From Pseudomonas brassicacearum subsp. neoaurantiaca (lineage in GTDB: Bacteria; Pseudomonadota; Gammaproteobacteria; Pseudomonadales; Pseudomonadaceae), in contig NZ_VDLV01000021.1 in assembly GCF_013608025.1 (NCBI RefSeq), forward strand, positions 1 through 32,432: a stretch of DNA of 32,432 nt, given 5' to 3'. Shown here in pieces: positions 8,070-16,427 of the stretch; position 1 is the first letter of the stretch, and the number at the start of each line of letters is the position of its first letter. The notes beneath the pieces were generated by a model. The model did not search any database, was not told the origin of the DNA, and saw nothing but the letters and a program-made list of their open reading frames with translations. Made by a program: the position numbers and the translations under genes.

Positions 8070-9071
8070 TCAACTGCCGGCGCCGCCATGGGCCTCTTCG
8101 AAGAAATAGTCCTTCCAGCTGCCGGCCTTGTTTTTCAGCACACCCAATTCCTGCAGCTTCTCGGCATAGATGTAGGTGCGTTGCGGTACGACGGTAAAGT
8201 CGATTTCCGGGTCGTTGACGATGCTTTCGACCAGGGGCAGCGGCAGCTTGGATTGCTCGACCCGGATGTAGGTCTGGGCGGCAGCGGCCTTGTCAGTCTT
8301 GATGAGGGTTTGTGCTTCGACAAGCGCGTCGTAGAACGCCTTGTAGGTCTTCGGATTTTCGTCGTGGAATTTTTCCGTGGTGTAGAGCACGTTGAACGTC
8401 GCCGGTCCGCCGAGCACGTCATAGGAGCTGAGGACTTTGTGCACGTTGGGGCTCTGCAGCGCCTGGTACTGGAACGGCGGGCTGGAGAAGTGCGAGTTGA
8501 TTTCCGACTGGCCCGCGATCAGAGCCGCCGTGGCGTCCGGGTGCGGGAGGCTGACCGAGATGTCGTCGAATTTCTTGTAGTGGTCGTTGCCGAACACCTT
8601 GGCCGTCTCGATCTGCAACGTCCGCGACTGGAACCCGACCCCGGCTGCCGGCACCGCGATCCGATCCTTGTCGGTGAAGTCCTTAAGCGTCTTGATCGCC
8701 GGGTTGTTGGTCAGCAGGTAGTTGGGCATCGAGCCCAGCGAGGCGATGGCCTTGACGTTCTGCTTGCCCCGGGTCCGATCCCAGATCGTCAGCATCGGCG
8801 GCACCCCCGCCGACACCACGTCGAGGGCGCCGGTGAGCAGGGCCTCGTTCATGGCGGTCGCACCGGAAATGCTGTTCCAGTCCACCTGGATATCGATGCC
8901 CTGGGCCTTGCCGTGCTTCTCGATGAGCTGCTGGTCGCGCACGACGTCGAGGATCAAATAACCGATGCCGAATTGCTGGGCGATGCTGATCTTGCCTTCC
9001 GCGTGGGCCAAGGGCCCCGTCAGCAAGCTTGCCGCCAAGGAAACAAGTAATACGGGACGCATGAACGCCAT
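8070..9071 (-). CDS. ABC transporter substrate-binding protein (nitrate/sulfonate/taurine-like)
   Basis: A 333-residue periplasmic binding protein of the NMT1/SsuA type. A signal peptide ends at about A24 (LLTGPLAHA). The mature part has the family's pattern: the opening strand KISIAQQFGIGYL, the segment ATAMNEALLTGALDVVSAGVPPML near residues 72-94, and the hinge region IAVPAAGVGFQSRTLQ. The ligand could be an organosulfonate, nitrate analogue or aromatic amide. No ATPase or permease gene is adjacent, so it is either an orphan or works with a transporter encoded elsewhere. It is the first gene of the five-gene minus-strand run and is divergent from a GlxA-type regulator, which may control it. 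AGAGG lies nine bases before the start. Confidence 0.88.
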   Translation of the reverse strand: MAFMRPVLLVSLAASLLTGPLAHAEGKISIAQQFGIGYLILDVVRDQQLIEKHGKAQGIDIQVDWNSISGATAMNEALLTGALDVVSAGVPPMLTIWDRTRGKQNVKAIASLGSMPNYLLTNNPAIKTLKDFTDKDRIAVPAAGVGFQSRTLQIETAKVFGNDHYKKFDDISVSLPHPDATAALIAGQSEINSHFSSPPFQYQALQSPNVHKVLSSYDVLGGPATFNVLYTTEKFHDENPKTYKAFYDALVEAQTLIKTDKAAAAQTYIRVEQSKLPLPLVESIVNDPEIDFTVVPQRTYIYAEKLQELGVLKNKAGSWKDYFFEEAHGGAGS

Positions 9072-9147
9072 GGCCGGGGCCTCTTGAGAATGAAGTCAGG
9101 CGCCGACTGTAAAGCTATAAAAAACAAAATTTAAATACCTGTATCGC

Positions 9148-9168
9148 ATATGCATATCACTGGGTGAT
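9148..9168. promoter_or_regulatory. Candidate operator in the SBP/GlxA divergent region
   Basis: The gap between the two divergent genes is AT-rich, unlike its surroundings. It contains the perfect palindrome ATATGCATAT (9148-9157), immediately followed by an inverted repeat ATCAC-TGG-GTGAT (9156-9168). These are plausible regulator-binding sites for the GlxA-type protein or another factor. No clear sigma-70 promoter can be fixed by eye. Confidence 0.4.
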
Positions 9169-9278
9169 GCAATGCGCCATTGACAATGGGCAGGCAGAGG
9201 ATTAATCAGCCAGAGGCACCCGGCGCTGCGCTGCGCACCGCCTCCCTTCTACTGCGCCAGAACCGAGCCGACGCGACC

Positions 9279-10298
9279 ATGAACGAAATGACCCATGACA
9301 TTCGCATCGCCGCCGAGTCGATGTCCCAACCGCGCGCGCTGGTCTTCCTCGCTTATCCGCAGATGGGACTGCTCGACCTGACTGGCGCCCAGACGGTTTT
9401 CTGGGCGGCCACCAAAGCCATGGCTGAACGCGGCCTGCCTGGTTATCGAATGCACACCGCGAGCCTGGACGGCGGGCTGATGCCCACCGCCGAAGGCCTG
9501 GTCGTTGCCACCTCTTCCCTACGCGAATTCGACGACGTCAGCGTCGACACGCTGATCGTGCCGGGCGCCCCGGACATCCGTCAGGCAATGATTGATTGTG
9601 TCGAGCTGGTGGACTGGCTGCGCGCCGCCTCGACCAAGGCCCGGCGCACGGCATCGGTGTGCAGCGGGACTTTCCTCATGGCCCAGGCCGGCTTGCTGGA
9701 CGGCCGCCGCGCCGCCACGCACTGGGCCATGTGCGAGATGCTCAAGAGCGGCTTCCCGTTGGTCGAAGTCGACCTCGACGCGATTTTCATCCAGCAGGAC
9801 AAGGTCTGGACGTCGGCGGGTGTCAGCGCAGGTATCGACATGGCCCTGGCGTTGGTCGAAGCCGACTGCGGCCGCGACGTCGCGCTGCAAGTGGCGCGGG
9901 AACTGGTGGTGTTTCTCAAGCGACCCGGTGGGCAAGCGCAGTTCAGCCAGTTGCTATTGGCGCAGACCCAGGACAGCGCCGGGTTCGATGAACTGCACGG
10001 ATGGCTCGCCGATCACCTGGACGAGGCAGACCTGACCATCGAGCGACTGGCTCGGCAGGCGCGCATGAGCCCGCGCAACTTTGCCCGGGTCTACAAGCGC
10101 CAGACCGGGCGAACCCCGGCCAAGGCCGTCGAGATGTTTCGCCTGGAAGCTGCGCGAAGATTGCTGGAGGACTCCGAGCGCAACATCGACCAGATCGCCC
10201 GTACCTGCGGCTTTGGTGATGAAGAACGGATGCGCAATACCTTCCAGCGCCACCTCTCGATTTCACCTCGAGAGTATCGCAACCGTTTCTCCCGTTGA
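9279..10298 (+). CDS. GlxA-family transcriptional regulator (DJ-1/PfpI domain + AraC HTH)
   Basis: A protein of about 339 residues. The N-terminal DJ-1/PfpI amidotransferase-like domain spans about residues 18-190, with the nucleophile-elbow cysteine C128 in TASVCSGTFLMAQAGLLDG followed by ATHW. The AraC-type helix-turn-helix lies at about 240-335 (LTIERLARQARMSPRNFARVYK and NIDQIARTCGFGDEERMRNTFQ). Family members regulate catabolism of glycine betaine, carnitine, arginine and similar nitrogen compounds. The start is uncertain: ATG codons at 9180, 9279, 9291 and 9321 are in frame with weak ribosome sites, and homology begins at about MSQPRALVFLAYPQMG. It is divergent from the binding-protein gene and convergent with the LysR gene (19-base gap). 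Confidence 0.88.
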   Translation: MNEMTHDIRIAAESMSQPRALVFLAYPQMGLLDLTGAQTVFWAATKAMAERGLPGYRMHTASLDGGLMPTAEGLVVATSSLREFDDVSVDTLIVPGAPDIRQAMIDCVELVDWLRAASTKARRTASVCSGTFLMAQAGLLDGRRAATHWAMCEMLKSGFPLVEVDLDAIFIQQDKVWTSAGVSAGIDMALALVEADCGRDVALQVARELVVFLKRPGGQAQFSQLLLAQTQDSAGFDELHGWLADHLDEADLTIERLARQARMSPRNFARVYKRQTGRTPAKAVEMFRLEAARRLLEDSERNIDQIARTCGFGDEERMRNTFQRHLSISPREYRNRFSR

Positions 10299-10317
10299 GG
10301 CGAACGGCGCTATCCCT

Positions 10318-11268
10318 TCAAGCCACGCGTCGAGCTTGAGCCTGTGGATCGGACGCCTCGGCCAGGAACGCGCAGCACCGGGAACGCAACCAGCGCTCCC
10401 CCGGATCATTATGGGAAGCCCCCCGCCAGACCATCGTCAATTCACGCTCTGGCAGTGCAATTGGCGCCGCCTCCGCCCGCAAGTCTGACCCCATCGCCAT
10501 GGCCTGCGCCACGTAGTCGGGCACGATGGCGATCATGTCGCTGCAGGCTAGTAACCTCGGCAACGCACTGAACTGCGGCACCGTCAGCACCACCCGCCGA
10601 TGCCGGCCCGCCTGACTCAATGCCCGGTCCGAGTCATCGATCACATGCCCCATGGACGACACCACCGCGTGGGGCCGGCGGCAGAACTCATCCAAGGACA
10701 ATGTCCCGGGTAGCGAATCGGCCCGCAACAGCATGGGTCGGATCGGGCGCAATGTCTTGCGCCGGGCATTGGCCGGCAACTCCAGGGTGTGACTGATCCC
10801 CACGGTAATCTCGCCACACGCCAGCAACTGGCACATCTGCCATTGATCGGCGCGGCGCACCACCAGCGTCGTACCGGGCGCTTCGACGCGCAGGCGGTGC
10901 AACAGGTTCGGGAGCAAGGCGTATTCGACGTCATCGGACAGGCCGATGTGGAACGTGGCGTCGCTGGTGGCGGGGTCGAACGCCTGGCAGCGACTCAAGG
11001 CGGCGGCGATGCCGTCCAACGCCGGGGACAGGTTGGAAAAGATTTCCTCTGCCCGCGAGGTCGGCTCCATCACCCGGCCCGCACGGATGAACAAGGGGTC
11101 ATCGAACATCAGGCGCAAACGCGCCAGGGCGGAACTGATGGTCGGTTGACCGAGGAACAGCTTCTCGCTCACTCGGGTGACGTTTCGCTCGTGCATCATG
11201 GTTTCGAAGACAACCAGCAGATTGATGTCAGCACGACGCAGGTCATTTCTGTTCATCATGGTAGCCAT
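10318..11268 (-). CDS. LysR-family transcriptional regulator
   Basis: A regulator of about 316 residues. The N-terminal winged helix (RADINLLVVFETMMHERNVTRVSEKLFLGQPTISSALARLR, residues about 10-50) is followed by the effector-binding domain, including FHIGLSDDVEYALLPNLLHRLR and ending LTMVWRGASHNDPGERWLRSRC. The subgroup resembles NodD/LeuO-like members with the DLRRADINLL opening. Several starts are in frame: GTG 11277, ATG 11268 and ATG 11259/11256. I use 11268. It is divergent from the histidine kinase gene with about 300 bases between them. No aromatic or amino-acid target can be named from the neighbours. Confidence 0.9.
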   Translation of the reverse strand: MATMMNRNDLRRADINLLVVFETMMHERNVTRVSEKLFLGQPTISSALARLRLMFDDPLFIRAGRVMEPTSRAEEIFSNLSPALDGIAAALSRCQAFDPATSDATFHIGLSDDVEYALLPNLLHRLRVEAPGTTLVVRRADQWQMCQLLACGEITVGISHTLELPANARRKTLRPIRPMLLRADSLPGTLSLDEFCRRPHAVVSSMGHVIDDSDRALSQAGRHRRVVLTVPQFSALPRLLACSDMIAIVPDYVAQAMAMGSDLRAEAAPIALPERELTMVWRGASHNDPGERWLRSRCCAFLAEASDPQAQARRVA

Positions 11269-11569
11269 TCCAGGCACAGGGCCAATGATTCAAGGAAAGT
11301 CGCGCCCAGAACGTCTTGCAGGGCCGACGGCGGCGGACTGCTTGAAGGTTATGCCAAGGCCCTGCGCGAGTCTCTTGTACCGGAGGAAGCTTCACCCACG
11401 CTTTGGGTCGAGTCGTCGATACCTGGGTATGCAGGGACGACTGCCAGGTTGGCAGGATTTCAGGGTTTTATGTCCTACCCCAGGCCGGGGGCAACTTTTA
11501 AGATCCAGGACCGATGCCCCGTTTCCTCCGTCGCCGGGGGTTGGATCAGCCAGACAAAAGGCCTGCCGC
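11269..11569. promoter_or_regulatory. Divergent LysR / kinase control region with two dyads
   Basis: This 301-base gap has no convincing gene. It holds two dyads: ATACC-TG-GGTAT at 11419-11430 and CTGCCA-GGT-TGGCAG at 11441-11455. An ATACC-N2-CGTAT relative (13401-13412) and the exact string ACTGCCAGGTT (13479-13489; here 11440-11450) recur before the receiver-only gene two genes downstream, so both may be bound by the FixJ-type regulator. A TTTTAAGAT stretch near 11497 could be a -10 region for the kinase. Confidence 0.45.
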
Positions 11570-12724
11570 GTGCCCACACCCGCCATGATGTTCAAGAGCG
11601 TCTACGATAGCCTGCGGCACAACCCTTGCCCGAAGGCGTCGGGCCCATCGATGGGTATCGGCACCCACCCGCTGGTCAATGCCCTGGGCTGGGCAATCGG
11701 CCTGGTGGTGGCCTGCGGGATTGTCATCATTAACTCCGAAACCCATTCCGACCTGGCGCCGACGCTGCTCTACATCACCTTGCTGCTGATGGCGGCGAAC
11801 CTGTTTTCCATCAACCTGGTGATCACCGTCGCCCTGATGTGCATGTTCCTGCTGACGGCGATGTTCCTGTACAACGGCGGCTATCACCGCTGGGAATCAA
11901 CCACGGGTTTCTTTCGCTGCCTGACGGCCCTGTCGGCCATCGCGTTCCTGGCGCTGCGCAGCAAACAGGCCTCGGACAGCTTGCGACATCACCAGGCGTA
12001 CCTGATCGAGGCCCAGGCCCAGTTGGCCCACGCCACACGATTGACCTCGCTGGGCGAAATGGCCGCCTCCATCGCCCACGAAGTGAACCAGCCGCTGACG
12101 GCCATCACCAGCAGTGGCGAGGCCTGTCGCCGCTGGCTGGAGCGGCCGGTTCCCGACCTCAAGGAAGCCCTCGACTCGCTGGATCGGATCGTCGCCAACG
12201 CCTGCCGCGCCAGCGAGGTGATCAATCGTACCCGGGCGATGGCACGCAAATGCGATCCCCTGCGCCGGCCCGAGTGCCTGGAGCCGATCGTCAGGGAATC
12301 GCTGGACCTGGTGCGCCACCAGTTGGCCCAGCACAAAGTCAGCGTGAAGGTGGCGCTCGCGACGACGCCCAGCCAGGTCAGCGTTGACCGGGTGCAATTG
12401 CAGCAGGTGATCATCAACCTGATCAGCAATGCGTGCCACGCCATGGAGATGATCCAGGTGCGTGAGCGAATCCTTCATGTGCGCACCTGGACCCAAGGGC
12501 GCGAGGTGCTGCTGGAGGTCGCGGACCAAGGCATTGGCATTACCGCCGAGGCCCTGCCGTCACTGTTCAATCCGTTTTTCACCACCAAGGCAAACGGCTT
12601 GGGCATCGGCCTGTCCATCTGCCGTTCCATCATCGATTTTCATGACGGCAGGATCTGGGCCATCAGCGAGACGGGCCGAGGCACCTCCTTCATGTTTTCG
12701 CTGCCATTGATTTCCAACACCTGA
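11570..12724 (+). CDS. Membrane sensor histidine kinase (4 TM, FixL/DctB-like transmitter)
   Basis: About 384 residues from the chosen GTG. Four hydrophobic segments lie at about 36-56, 63-80, 81-101 and 112-128, with little periplasmic sequence, so sensing is probably in or at the membrane. The HisKA box SLGEMAASIAHEVNQPLTAI carries the phosphoacceptor H170. The HATPase domain shows the N box NLISNACHAME, DQGIGI, and GLGIGLSIC. The GTG at 11570 has AAAAGG eight bases upstream, better than ATG 11585 or 11651, which have none. The open frame extends upstream to 11177, but that part overlaps the LysR promoter and is not protein-like. The FixJ-type regulator follows after 19 bases and is the expected partner. 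The signal is unknown. Confidence 0.87.
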   Translation: MPTPAMMFKSVYDSLRHNPCPKASGPSMGIGTHPLVNALGWAIGLVVACGIVIINSETHSDLAPTLLYITLLLMAANLFSINLVITVALMCMFLLTAMFLYNGGYHRWESTTGFFRCLTALSAIAFLALRSKQASDSLRHHQAYLIEAQAQLAHATRLTSLGEMAASIAHEVNQPLTAITSSGEACRRWLERPVPDLKEALDSLDRIVANACRASEVINRTRAMARKCDPLRRPECLEPIVRESLDLVRHQLAQHKVSVKVALATTPSQVSVDRVQLQQVIINLISNACHAMEMIQVRERILHVRTWTQGREVLLEVADQGIGITAEALPSLFNPFFTTKANGLGIGLSICRSIIDFHDGRIWAISETGRGTSFMFSLPLISNT

Positions 12725-12743
12725 CCTGTCACGGACGCCGACC

Positions 12744-13394
12744 ATGAACCCAAGTCACGCCACCCACCCCGCGCTCGCCCAGGAACCCATCGTCTATGTT
12801 GTCGATGACGATGCACCGCTGCGCGAAGCCCTTCGCAGCCTGCTGCGTTCCATTGGCCTGCGTGTCGAGCTGTTCGACTCGGTGGCGGAGTTCATGGGCC
12901 ATACGCGGCCCGACACGCCCAGTTGCCTGTTGCTCGATGTGCGCCTTCGCGGCACCAGCGGACTGGACTTCCAGCAACAGTTGGCGAGCGCCGACATTCA
13001 TCTGCCGATTGTATTCATGACCGGTTATGGCGATATCGCCATGACGGTACGGGCGATGAAGGCCGGCGCGGTGGACTTCCTGACCAAGCCGTTTCGCGAA
13101 CAGGACCTGATCGATGCGGTGTCCCTCGCCCACCAGCGTGACCGACTGCGCCGCGAAACCGAGCGCAGCCAGCAAGCGCTCCATGAACGCCATGCCACCC
13201 TTTCCGCCCGGGAACGCCAGGTGATGGAGCTGGCCGCGTCGGGGTTGATGAACAAGCAGATCGCCGGGCAGATCGGCTTGAGCGAGATCACCGTCAAGAT
13301 TCATCGTGGCCAGGCCATGCGCAAAATGGGCGCACGCTCATTTGCCGATCTGGTGCGCATGGCCCAGGCCCTGGAACCTGGCCGCGACCGTTGA
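12744..13394 (+). CDS. FixJ-family response regulator
   Basis: A 216-residue two-domain regulator. The receiver covers residues 15-130, with acidic pocket VDDDAP (D21-D23), phosphoacceptor D65 in CLLLDVRLRG, T93 in FMTG and K115 in FLTKPF. The LuxR-type helix-turn-helix covers about 150-210 (LSARERQVMELAASGLMNKQIAGQIGLSEITVKIHRG). All receiver residues needed for phosphorylation are present. It lies 19 bases after the kinase gene and is its likely partner, activating genes with sigma-70 promoters. The dyads before the kinase and before the receiver-only gene are candidate binding sites. Confidence 0.92.
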   Translation: MNPSHATHPALAQEPIVYVVDDDAPLREALRSLLRSIGLRVELFDSVAEFMGHTRPDTPSCLLLDVRLRGTSGLDFQQQLASADIHLPIVFMTGYGDIAMTVRAMKAGAVDFLTKPFREQDLIDAVSLAHQRDRLRRETERSQQALHERHATLSARERQVMELAASGLMNKQIAGQIGLSEITVKIHRGQAMRKMGARSFADLVRMAQALEPGRDR

Positions 13395-13400
13395 AAGTTC

Positions 13401-13489
13401 ATACCCACGTATACTAGCCGCGGCATCTGGACGGCGTATCGTGCAGTGACTAGGTCGCCTTCATGGCCACCTGACATTACTGCCAGGTT
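13401..13489 (+). promoter_or_regulatory. Promoter region of the receiver-only gene
   Basis: This intergenic stretch holds ATACCCACGTAT (13401-13412) with an internal TATACT -10-like hexamer at 13410-13415, and the string ACTGCCAGGTT (13479-13489) that also occurs before the kinase gene. The second element overlaps the ribosome-binding site of the receiver gene. The shared words suggest control by the same regulator. Confidence 0.35.
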
Positions 13490-13494
13490 TCGAA

Positions 13495-13869
13495 ATGTCC
13501 GACACCGCAATTGTTTCAGTTATCGATGACGATGAATCGGTTCGAGTTGCATTGGATGGTTTGCTGCGCTCCCACGGTTATCGCGTCAAGACTTACCCCA
13601 GCGCCCTCGACTTCTTGTCTTCGGCTGGATTTGAGAGCACCGCATGCCTACTGTCGGACATTCAGATGCCGGGGATGACCGGCATCCAACTGTGCGATGA
13701 ACTCCATGCCCGTGGCATCGAAATCCCGCTTATCTTCATCACCGGTTTGCCTACCGTGCCGCCACTGGCCAGGCCAGGTTTCTGCGGTCCGGTGGCGGTG
13801 TTCCCGAAGCCGTTTGATTGTGGTGAGTTGATGGCTTGTATCAAATCGCTGACGCAGGGATTGGTGTGA
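13495..13869 (+). CDS. Stand-alone receiver-domain protein (CheY-like, FixJ-type receiver)
   Basis: A 124-residue single receiver domain without output domain. It retains VIDDDES (D11-D13), phosphoacceptor D55 in CLLSDIQMPGMTG, T83 in FITG and K105 in VFPKPFD, so it should be phosphorylatable. Its sequence is of the FixJ/NodW receiver class, not the CheY chemotaxis class. It follows the kinase and FixJ-type regulator on the same strand after 100 bases with its own possible promoter, and could act as a phosphate sink or modulator of that kinase. A REP follows 11 bases after the stop. Confidence 0.88.
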   Translation: MSDTAIVSVIDDDESVRVALDGLLRSHGYRVKTYPSALDFLSSAGFESTACLLSDIQMPGMTGIQLCDELHARGIEIPLIFITGLPTVPPLARPGFCGPVAVFPKPFDCGELMACIKSLTQGLV

Positions 13870-13880
13870 AAACTGCCCTT

Positions 13881-13905
13881 GTGGGAGCGAGCCTGCTCGC
13901 GAAGA
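13881..13905. repeat. Single REP, GTGGGAGCGAGC family
   Basis: GTGGGAGCGAGCCTGCTCGC with adjoining GAAGA lies between the convergent receiver and TonB-receptor genes. It matches the REP halves at 3153-3248, with one centre base changed. Confidence 0.8.
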
Positions 13906-13920
13906 GGCCGGCACGTCCAA

Positions 13921-16359
13921 CTAGAAATCCACAGTAGCCGAAACCAGATAAGTCCGAGGCGTCGCCAAGGTCAGCCCCGGTTCACTGTCATCCGAAGCGC
14001 CTGCCGAGCTCCAATATCGCTTGTCCGCAACGTTTTCGATATTCGCCCGCAACGTGATCTTCTTCTCATCCACCTTGAAGGCATACCGCGCGCCAACGTC
14101 GAAGCGCTCCCAGGAATCGATCTCCTTGGTATTGGACGGGTCCAGATATTGCGAGCTGGAATAAATCCCTCGGCTGGTCAAGGTCAGCCCCTGCACCGTC
14201 GGCACATCCCACTCCGCGCCGAGGTTGACGTTGTACTCCGGCGTCGCCGGCGCCCGGTTGCCGTCGAAGGCGGGGTTGGTGGTGTCGGTCAGTTCGCTGT
14301 CGATGAACATCACGCCGCCAAGCAGGCGCACGCCTTTGAGCGGTTCGCCGAACACGCTCAGTTCCACGCCGGTATTTTTACGCTTGCCGTTCGGACCGAA
14401 GTCATTGGTCGTGGCGTCGGTGGCATAGGCCGGCTGTTTGATGCGGAACACCGCGGTGGTGACGGCGAGCGCGCCGGCATCATATTTGGCGCCGACTTCG
14501 ACCTGGCGACTGATGAACGGTGGGAAGATCTCGTCACGGTTATCGGCAGACGTCGGCGCGATCTTGCCCTGGCTCAGGCCTTCCATGTAATTGGCATAAA
14601 GGGACAATCTGTCGGTCGCCTTGAACAGGATGCCGCCCGACGGAGAGATTTTTTCTTCGTCGTAGGCCGTGCGGCCTTTGAGGCCATCGGACCAGTCGTC
14701 GACCTCCACTCGCTGCCAGCGGGCGCCGAGGGTCAGCAGCAGACGGTCATCGAAGAACCCCAGGGTGTCGGACAGCGCGACGCCGCTGAAGTGGTTCTCG
14801 GTATAGACCTTTGGATCGGGACGCGTGGAAACGTTCGGCGTCGGTGTCGGCACCGGGTTGTACAGGTTGCTCCGGCCATTGGCGTAACGGGCGCCGCCGT
14901 TTTCGAAATCCATGTAGAAATAGCTGGCGGCCAGGTTCACCTCATGGCTCACCGGCCCGGTATGGAACCAGTTACGCACGCCTGCGTTGGCGGTCCGGAC
15001 ATTTTCGTCCCGGGTGAAGTCCCGGGGCGAGACGGTGAAGTCGCCAGCGGCGTTGCTGACCGACACGTTGTGCCGCAGGAAATCATGATTGCTTTTTCGC
15101 GCCCCTGCGCCGCCATAGAGCATGACGGAATCGTTGACATCGAATTCGGCATTCACCGCGCCGAAGGTGTCTTCGGTACGCGCCTTGCTCCAGTGCTGGG
15201 CGTAGTTGCGACGCACGTCGCTGGCGTGGGGAATCGGCGCCGCAGCCGCCACCTGGACGCGCTCCTGCGGCGCATCGGTATCGCGCTCGGTGTGGCCGAT
15301 GTCGGTCGAAAGACGCAGTCGCTCGCCACGAAAATCCAGGCCCAGCACCGCCATCTCGCGGTCAACGCTTTGATGATCCCAGTCGGTATCGCCGGACTGT
15401 TTCACCCCGTTGAAACGAACACCGAACTGGTTGTCCTCGCCGAAACGGCGACCCACGTCCACCGCAGCGCCGGGTTGGCTGTCGGAGGCGTAGCTGCCCG
15501 TCAGCGATGTGATCGGCTGGTCGGTGGCGCGCTTGGGCACCACGTTGATCCCGCCGCCGACGCTGCCACGCGGCGAAATCCCGTTGATGAGCTGGGTCGG
15601 CCCCTTGAGGATGTCGACACGATCGGCCATCTCCATGTCGATCGTGTAGGTCGGCAAGATGCCGTAGAGGCCGTTATAGGCGACGTCGCTGTTGAACAGG
15701 CTCAACCCACGGATGGTGAATTGCTCATAGCGGCCACCCGCCGGGTTGGTGGCGCGCACCGAAGGGTCGCTGGCGACCAGATCACCCAAGGTCCGAGCCT
15801 GCAGGTTTTTCACCGTCTCGCCGGTGTAGGTGGTCATGCTGAACGGCGTTTCCATGAAGTCTCGCGAACCGAGCAACCCCTGGGAACCACGGCGGGCGAC
15901 CTGACCGCCGGCATAGGGTTCGCCACCCGCCGAACCGCTGCTGCCGAGGATCGAGGTGGGAGCCAGTTGCAGGCTGCTGCCTTCGGGCGCCGGGACCAGG
16001 ATGTAGGCCTGCTCCCCGACTGCTTGCAATTGCAGGCCGGACCCTTGCAACAACCGCGCAAAGCCGTCCTGCACACCGTATTCACCGGCGAGCCCGGCGC
16101 TGTCGCGGCCGCTGACCAGCGCCGGATTCACCGACAGGTTGACCCCCGCCAGCCCGGCAAACCGGGTCAGCGCTGAACCGAGGCTACCGGCGGGCACTTG
16201 ATAGCTGCGCCGGGCACTTTCTTCTGCCTGGCTGGGCGATATGAACAACGGGCTGGCACTCAAGCTCAGCAACAAACTCAGCTTCAACAAAGGATGGCCC
16301 AACAATGGACGCCAGCCAGCAGCGGCCGGGCGCAAGTGCAAAGGTGTGACTGCGGACAT
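13921..16359 (-). CDS. TonB-dependent siderophore receptor with N-terminal signalling domain
   Basis: An 812-residue outer-membrane receptor. A signal peptide ends near residue 45 (SPSQAEES). The secretin/TonB N-terminal signalling domain lies at about 52-122 (YQVPAGSLGSALTRFAGLAG to QAYILVP). The plug begins at about 165 (TYTGETVKNLQARTLGDL), and the 22-strand barrel ends with a terminal phenylalanine in YLVSATVDF. The RGSVGGGINVVPKRA segment is typical of ferric-siderophore receptors such as FpvA and FoxA. The signalling domain should contact the FecR-like protein encoded just upstream (68-base gap) and so activate the ECF sigma factor when a ferri-siderophore binds. The siderophore cannot be named from sequence. 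Confidence 0.93.
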   Translation of the reverse strand: MSAVTPLHLRPAAAGWRPLLGHPLLKLSLLLSLSASPLFISPSQAEESARRSYQVPAGSLGSALTRFAGLAGVNLSVNPALVSGRDSAGLAGEYGVQDGFARLLQGSGLQLQAVGEQAYILVPAPEGSSLQLAPTSILGSSGSAGGEPYAGGQVARRGSQGLLGSRDFMETPFSMTTYTGETVKNLQARTLGDLVASDPSVRATNPAGGRYEQFTIRGLSLFNSDVAYNGLYGILPTYTIDMEMADRVDILKGPTQLINGISPRGSVGGGINVVPKRATDQPITSLTGSYASDSQPGAAVDVGRRFGEDNQFGVRFNGVKQSGDTDWDHQSVDREMAVLGLDFRGERLRLSTDIGHTERDTDAPQERVQVAAAAPIPHASDVRRNYAQHWSKARTEDTFGAVNAEFDVNDSVMLYGGAGARKSNHDFLRHNVSVSNAAGDFTVSPRDFTRDENVRTANAGVRNWFHTGPVSHEVNLAASYFYMDFENGGARYANGRSNLYNPVPTPTPNVSTRPDPKVYTENHFSGVALSDTLGFFDDRLLLTLGARWQRVEVDDWSDGLKGRTAYDEEKISPSGGILFKATDRLSLYANYMEGLSQGKIAPTSADNRDEIFPPFISRQVEVGAKYDAGALAVTTAVFRIKQPAYATDATTNDFGPNGKRKNTGVELSVFGEPLKGVRLLGGVMFIDSELTDTTNPAFDGNRAPATPEYNVNLGAEWDVPTVQGLTLTSRGIYSSSQYLDPSNTKEIDSWERFDVGARYAFKVDEKKITLRANIENVADKRYWSSAGASDDSEPGLTLATPRTYLVSATVDF

Positions 16360-16427
16360 GGGAGAACGCTCTCGTTTTTTGTTCAGTTGCCTGGAATGAC
16401 AAGCGGGACAAAAAAAGGGGACAGGCT

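Noticed and set aside
11177..11569. N-terminal extension of the membrane kinase
   Set aside because: It overlaps the LysR gene start and the control region; its translation has no membrane or sensor features and no ribosome-binding site.
13879..16176. Long open frame of 765 codons on the plus strand
   Set aside because: It lies fully antisense to the TonB receptor and arises from GC-rich codon bias; it has no domain-like sequence and a poor start.
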